A DNA stretch of 9,435 nt, taken from assembly GCA_031285465.1 (NCBI GenBank), contig JAITWD010000113.1:1-9435 (forward strand), in the 5' to 3' direction. Made by a program: the position numbers and the translations under genes. The DNA comes from Lachnospiraceae bacterium. Its GTDB lineage: Bacteria; Bacillota; Clostridia; Lachnospirales; Lachnospiraceae. The notes below the pieces were generated by a model. That model was not told where the DNA came from and did not search any database. It saw only the letters and a list, made by a program, of their open reading frames with translations. Below, one piece after another: positions 7,801 to 9,435 of this stretch; positions within the stretch are counted from its first letter, which is position 1; each line of letters starts with the position of its first letter.

Positions 7801-9009
7801 GATTTCCGCCTTCCAGACCCGGCCGGAATTACTATAGTCATTCAATATATAAATCTTCTCGGTCTGCGGATATAGCCTCACCATCTCCTCCACCGTCTCC
7901 CGAACCGAAATGGACTCTACACAACCGGTAAAATATTGCGATATCCCTTGAAGCTTATTCGGGTCATAACCATTTACCCCGCAGAATACTACGGGAACAC
8001 CCTCAAAGAGCTTCAAGTAATTATTGATCACAAAATTCATCGCATCATCGTCCGACACAACGACAGCATCCACCTGCTTCTCCACCAACAGTACCCGGAT
8101 GTCCTCCGCAACACTGGCAAGCTTAGCATCAAAATTCTCCGTTCGACGTGCATCCAGACTAAACTTGTATAGGTCATAGGCCTCGGTAGAACCTAGTGCA
8201 CTGATGATCCCCTCCTGCACATTGGCTTCCCACTGCATCCCACTATGATAAGAAGACAGATAAACAATGGTATCCTTATCGCTCTCCACGATCCCTTCCT
8301 GGATATTATCAATACTGCCATCATTCTTCATTTCCTTTATTGCTTGTGTGAGGATCGGTATTAATCCGGCATGTTTTTCATTTACATACATAAACCCCTC
8401 GGTTACCTCGGTCATCCCCACCGACTTGATCCCTGCCGGAATAGCCATACTACAGTCGGAAGACATCTGCAAAACCGCCACATCGGCTCGATCAAGTGCC
8501 AGTGCGCTCCATACCTCATCGTAACTGTCCGCCATAGTATGATCGGTCGTATATGGCGCCGCATTGGCTTCGGTATAATAACTGCCATTCGGCGCAACCA
8601 TTCTCATCCCCGCCAGATCTTCCCAGGAATCAATGGTCATATTACGATCTTTTCTCGCATAAACGCGAAATTCAATCCCGTTATAACTTTCCGGCACCCG
8701 GATCAGGTTGGGGAACTCTTCCTCCAATCCAGGAAATTGCAAGGCCAAAATATCGGCTTCACCACGGTCCACCTCCCCTACTGCCGCCGCCGGTAGATAG
8801 GCCGATGTGGTCATTTGATAGCCACAACGCCCGAGCACTTCGTTAACGATCCGCTCGGTCAAAATAGTGTCCATTTCGTTGACGGCAACTTTAAGACTGG
8901 GCAAGTATGGACTGGCGCTAATCGGTTTAGCAGGAACCAGCGTTAATGAGACCGATATCAAAGCTATTATTGTAGCAAACAAATATAATAATTTGTGTCT
9001 TATTTTCAT
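4900..9009 (-). CDS. Hybrid sensor histidine kinase with tandem solute-binding domains, two PAS and two receivers
   Basis: A 1369-residue membrane protein. An N-terminal signal or anchor (about 7-27) precedes an SBP_bac_3-like domain (about 36-238) and then an ABC_sub_bind-like periplasmic binding module (about 246-545), both expected outside. Membrane segment about 565-589 follows, then PAS-like domains at about 618-722 and 738-842. HisKA has SHEIRTPMNAIIG with phospho-acceptor H870. The HATPase has N983/N987, DTGVG (1019-1023), FKPFEQF (1033-1039) and GTGLG (1048-1052). Receiver 1 has D1116-D1118, D1165, T1193 and K1216. Receiver 2 has E1254/D1255, D1298, T1329 and K1351. All key kinase and receiver residues are present. 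No HPt domain or DNA-binding output is fused, so a separate phosphotransfer or response protein is expected. The start is backed by AGGAG at 9015-9019, 5 bases ahead of ATG. No partner regulator lies in the window. The ligand is unknown; amino acid- or sugar-like solutes are possible. Confidence 0.94.
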   Translation of the reverse strand: MKIRHKLLYLFATIIALISVSLTLVPAKPISASPYLPSLKVAVNEMDTILTERIVNEVLGRCGYQMTTSAYLPAAAVGEVDRGEADILALQFPGLEEEFPNLIRVPESYNGIEFRVYARKDRNMTIDSWEDLAGMRMVAPNGSYYTEANAAPYTTDHTMADSYDEVWSALALDRADVAVLQMSSDCSMAIPAGIKSVGMTEVTEGFMYVNEKHAGLIPILTQAIKEMKNDGSIDNIQEGIVESDKDTIVYLSSYHSGMQWEANVQEGIISALGSTEAYDLYKFSLDARRTENFDAKLASVAEDIRVLLVEKQVDAVVVSDDDAMNFVINNYLKLFEGVPVVFCGVNGYDPNKLQGISQYFTGCVESISVRETVEEMVRLYPQTEKIYILNDYSNSGRVWKAEIDKQLSQFPLSVEIEHNRNMTKLELKEWLGDLEENTLVLLGTYMTDAVGAFYEESVVVQELSETLDVPVFVMVDSYMGNGALGGCVANSTNQGATAGAMVRQILSGRSVAEVNSIYASEFLNSWMFDAKQLERFGIDDGRLPAGSIMVNEETSIWDSRPGEMRLIILGFVLLAVVIIGLIMKVICLVRQRKKILDISRENSMKPVEQHPDFWERAKGIIDLISGKAPLAFFIMSDGILIQVNDCAGKEIGMKEGDRMADFYRSVAVYERALNILERQDYLRDDITYFTTSAGEFHKFSVNYSWLDINDSRLLLVFAQDIEESERQKNNLIRSQMDMRVILDALPTAIGIIDSIEIVLEYANDAFQNIFGCTAGEYELRLNLSMLMERFYACWQGSTVVFEYENDYLKSQDMHLKINAAQITFLGKPCIALIVQYVTVEFKQARYLEEAANKEKEANALKSIFLANMSHEIRTPMNAIIGLSQLALMKTQQAENLDFFSKINSSAKNLLTIINDILDFSKIEAEKMDFIEDVFSLEETIVNAFLVATDRVDDKPVEILLNMEPEVPYYLVGDKTRLWQVLRNILDNSVKYTNQGRITLTVSLVREEDEQVVLSFRIEDTGVGMTGEQVEKIFKPFEQFHRDNSKKAGTGLGMAITKRLIDMMSGEIGVISTVDCGSVFVVTIPFKRANNQKSMQDFMTEMIGKQYGKLGSILLVDDDEYSLAFMANILKNVNISSVMAGNSTDALAHVKASIENNTPFSVIIIDYMLGGENGIELAKEIGTISGNTKLLLVTAYAKKILSQDLVEEAGIKDIIEKPYVVSTFLQKVCNVLPQALSLPKVRNDKYPNARILLCEDNEINQMVVAGILENFDVVPVIAGDGAEALEKLEEEPFDLVLMDIMMPIMDGHEATKAIRQSDKSYKDVPIFAMTANVMADEVNKCFAEGMNGHLEKPIDIEKFQAVLEKYLSKA

Positions 9010-9032
9010 ACTGACTCCTATTATGAATCCAT

Positions 9033-9061
9033 TTTATATTAAGATGGTTGGATGAAATCAA
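9033..9061 (-). promoter_or_regulatory. Probable promoter of the hybrid kinase
   Basis: On the minus strand, TTGATT (9061-9056) is followed by a 17-base spacer and TATAAA (9038-9033). Transcription should start near 9026, a leader of under 20 bases that still contains the AGGAG site. The terminator upstream makes an own promoter for the kinase necessary. Confidence 0.45.
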
Positions 9062-9102
9062 TACAAAGTATACCATATTTTATACTCAAATGCATTATAA
9101 AA

Positions 9103-9149
9103 ATGCTAAGTCTCCGTCGCGTGTATTATACGAGACGGAGACTTAGCAT
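9103..9149. terminator. Strong bidirectional hairpin terminator between the GH13-like gene and the kinase gene
   Basis: ATGCTAAGTCTCCGTC (9103-9118) pairs perfectly over 16 bp with GACGGAGACTTAGCAT (9134-9149). After a G-A mismatch five more pairs (one G-U) close a three-base ATT loop. In the minus direction the stem begins 28 bases past the stop of the GH13-like gene and runs directly into TTTTTATAA, a good intrinsic terminator. In the plus direction it is followed by CTATTTTTAA, so it may also stop antisense transcription. Confidence 0.8.
9131..9149 (+). repeat. Copy 2 of dispersed CGAGACGGAGACTTAGCAT element
   Basis: This is the right arm of the terminator hairpin and matches 4837-4854 apart from a single inserted G. 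The inverted arm (ATGCTAAGTCTC at 9103-9114) is a third occurrence of the 12-base core. The repeat therefore flanks the hybrid kinase gene on both sides. Confidence 0.6.
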
Positions 9150-9177
9150 CTATTTTTAATCAGCTCAATCATTTAGT

Positions 9178-9435
9178 TTATTGTATTACGATCGGAGTAG
9201 TGTCATCGCTATCCACTGTGTCATCATGAAATCGGATAACCACTGCCGAATATTTGGAAAGGGTAACATTGATTCTGCCCGCCTCCACCAAAATTTCTTC
9301 CTTATCAGTAGTATATCCCTCTTCGGTAGTCAAAATCAAACGCTCCATCTTGCTTTCTCGGGGAACACCCAGAGGCCATACGGTAATTTCTTTGGACCGT
9401 TCGCCATTACTGTTATTGACTACAATAATCGATTG
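9178..9435 (-). CDS. C-terminal tail of a probable GH13-family alpha-glucan-acting enzyme (5' part off the window)
   Basis: Reading in from the right edge on the minus strand gives 85 residues and a TAA at 9178-9180. It starts QSIIVVNNSNGERSKEI and includes VWPLGVP, LILTTEEGY and SKYSAVVIRF. This resembles the all-beta C-terminal domain that closes GH13 amylase/alpha-glycosidase-type enzymes (VVVNN..., VW.LGV, L.L...GY, YSAVVL). An acidic tail of about 15 residues follows that domain. The catalytic barrel is not in the window, so the activity (alpha-amylase, neopullulanase, alpha-glucosidase) cannot be chosen; the family call rests on pattern memory of one small domain. The gene ends at a strong hairpin terminator, so it is probably not cotranscribed with the kinase downstream. 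Confidence 0.6.
   Translation of the reverse strand, partial: QSIIVVNNSNGERSKEITVWPLGVPRESKMERLILTTEEGYTTDKEEILVEAGRINVTLSKYSAVVIRFHDDTVDSDDTTPIVIQ

Noticed and set aside
8371..8796. 141-codon plus-strand reading frame inside the hybrid kinase gene
   Set aside because: It is a shadow of the solute-binding domain coding strand; its composition is low-information and no family is recognisable.

Overview
The window is about 9.4 kb of single-copy chromosomal-type DNA from a low-to-moderate-GC Gram-positive anaerobe. I infer a member of the Clostridia, possibly Eubacteriaceae or Acetobacterium-like. The reasons are an [FeFe]-hydrogenase-type protein, strong AGGAGG-type ribosome binding sites, sigma-A-like promoters in AT-rich intergenic DNA, and very large multidomain sensor proteins. 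I see no tRNA, rRNA, CRISPR array, transposase or phage gene.

Layout from left to right. (1) 1-1738, minus strand: a soluble fusion of two [4Fe-4S] ferredoxin motifs, a divergent H-cluster (hydrogenase) domain, a four-cysteine Fe-S module and a methyl-accepting chemotaxis (MCP) signalling domain; its 3' end lies off the left edge. (2) 1739-2235: a divergent regulatory region of about 500 bp with a good minus-strand sigma-A-type promoter, a weaker extended -10 plus-strand promoter, and several inverted and direct repeats. (3) 2236-4698, plus strand: a membrane-bound dCache-HAMP-GGDEF-EAL protein whose GGDEF domain looks usable but whose EAL domain has lost catalytic residues. (4) 4699-4899: a convergent intergenic stretch with elaborate hairpins. 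(5) 4900-9009, minus strand: a 1369-residue hybrid sensor histidine kinase with two different periplasmic-binding-protein-like sensor modules, two PAS domains, HisKA/HATPase and two receiver domains. (6) 9010-9177: the kinase promoter and a strong, apparently bidirectional hairpin terminator. (7) 9178-9435, minus strand: the C-terminal tail of what looks like a GH13-type alpha-glucan-acting enzyme, cut by the right edge.

The central block is thus three sensor genes with three different output types. These are an MCP-type signalling tip joined to a hydrogenase-like redox domain, cyclic-di-GMP turnover coupled to an extracellular dCache domain, and a phosphorelay coupled to extracellular solute-binding domains. 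The first two are transcribed divergently from one regulatory region. Whether they act together is inference. The most noteworthy points are the putative H2- or redox-sensing hydrogenase-MCP fusion with an altered proton-relay position, the degenerate EAL domain, and a shared hairpin sequence (GAGACTTAGCAT core) at both ends of the hybrid kinase gene.
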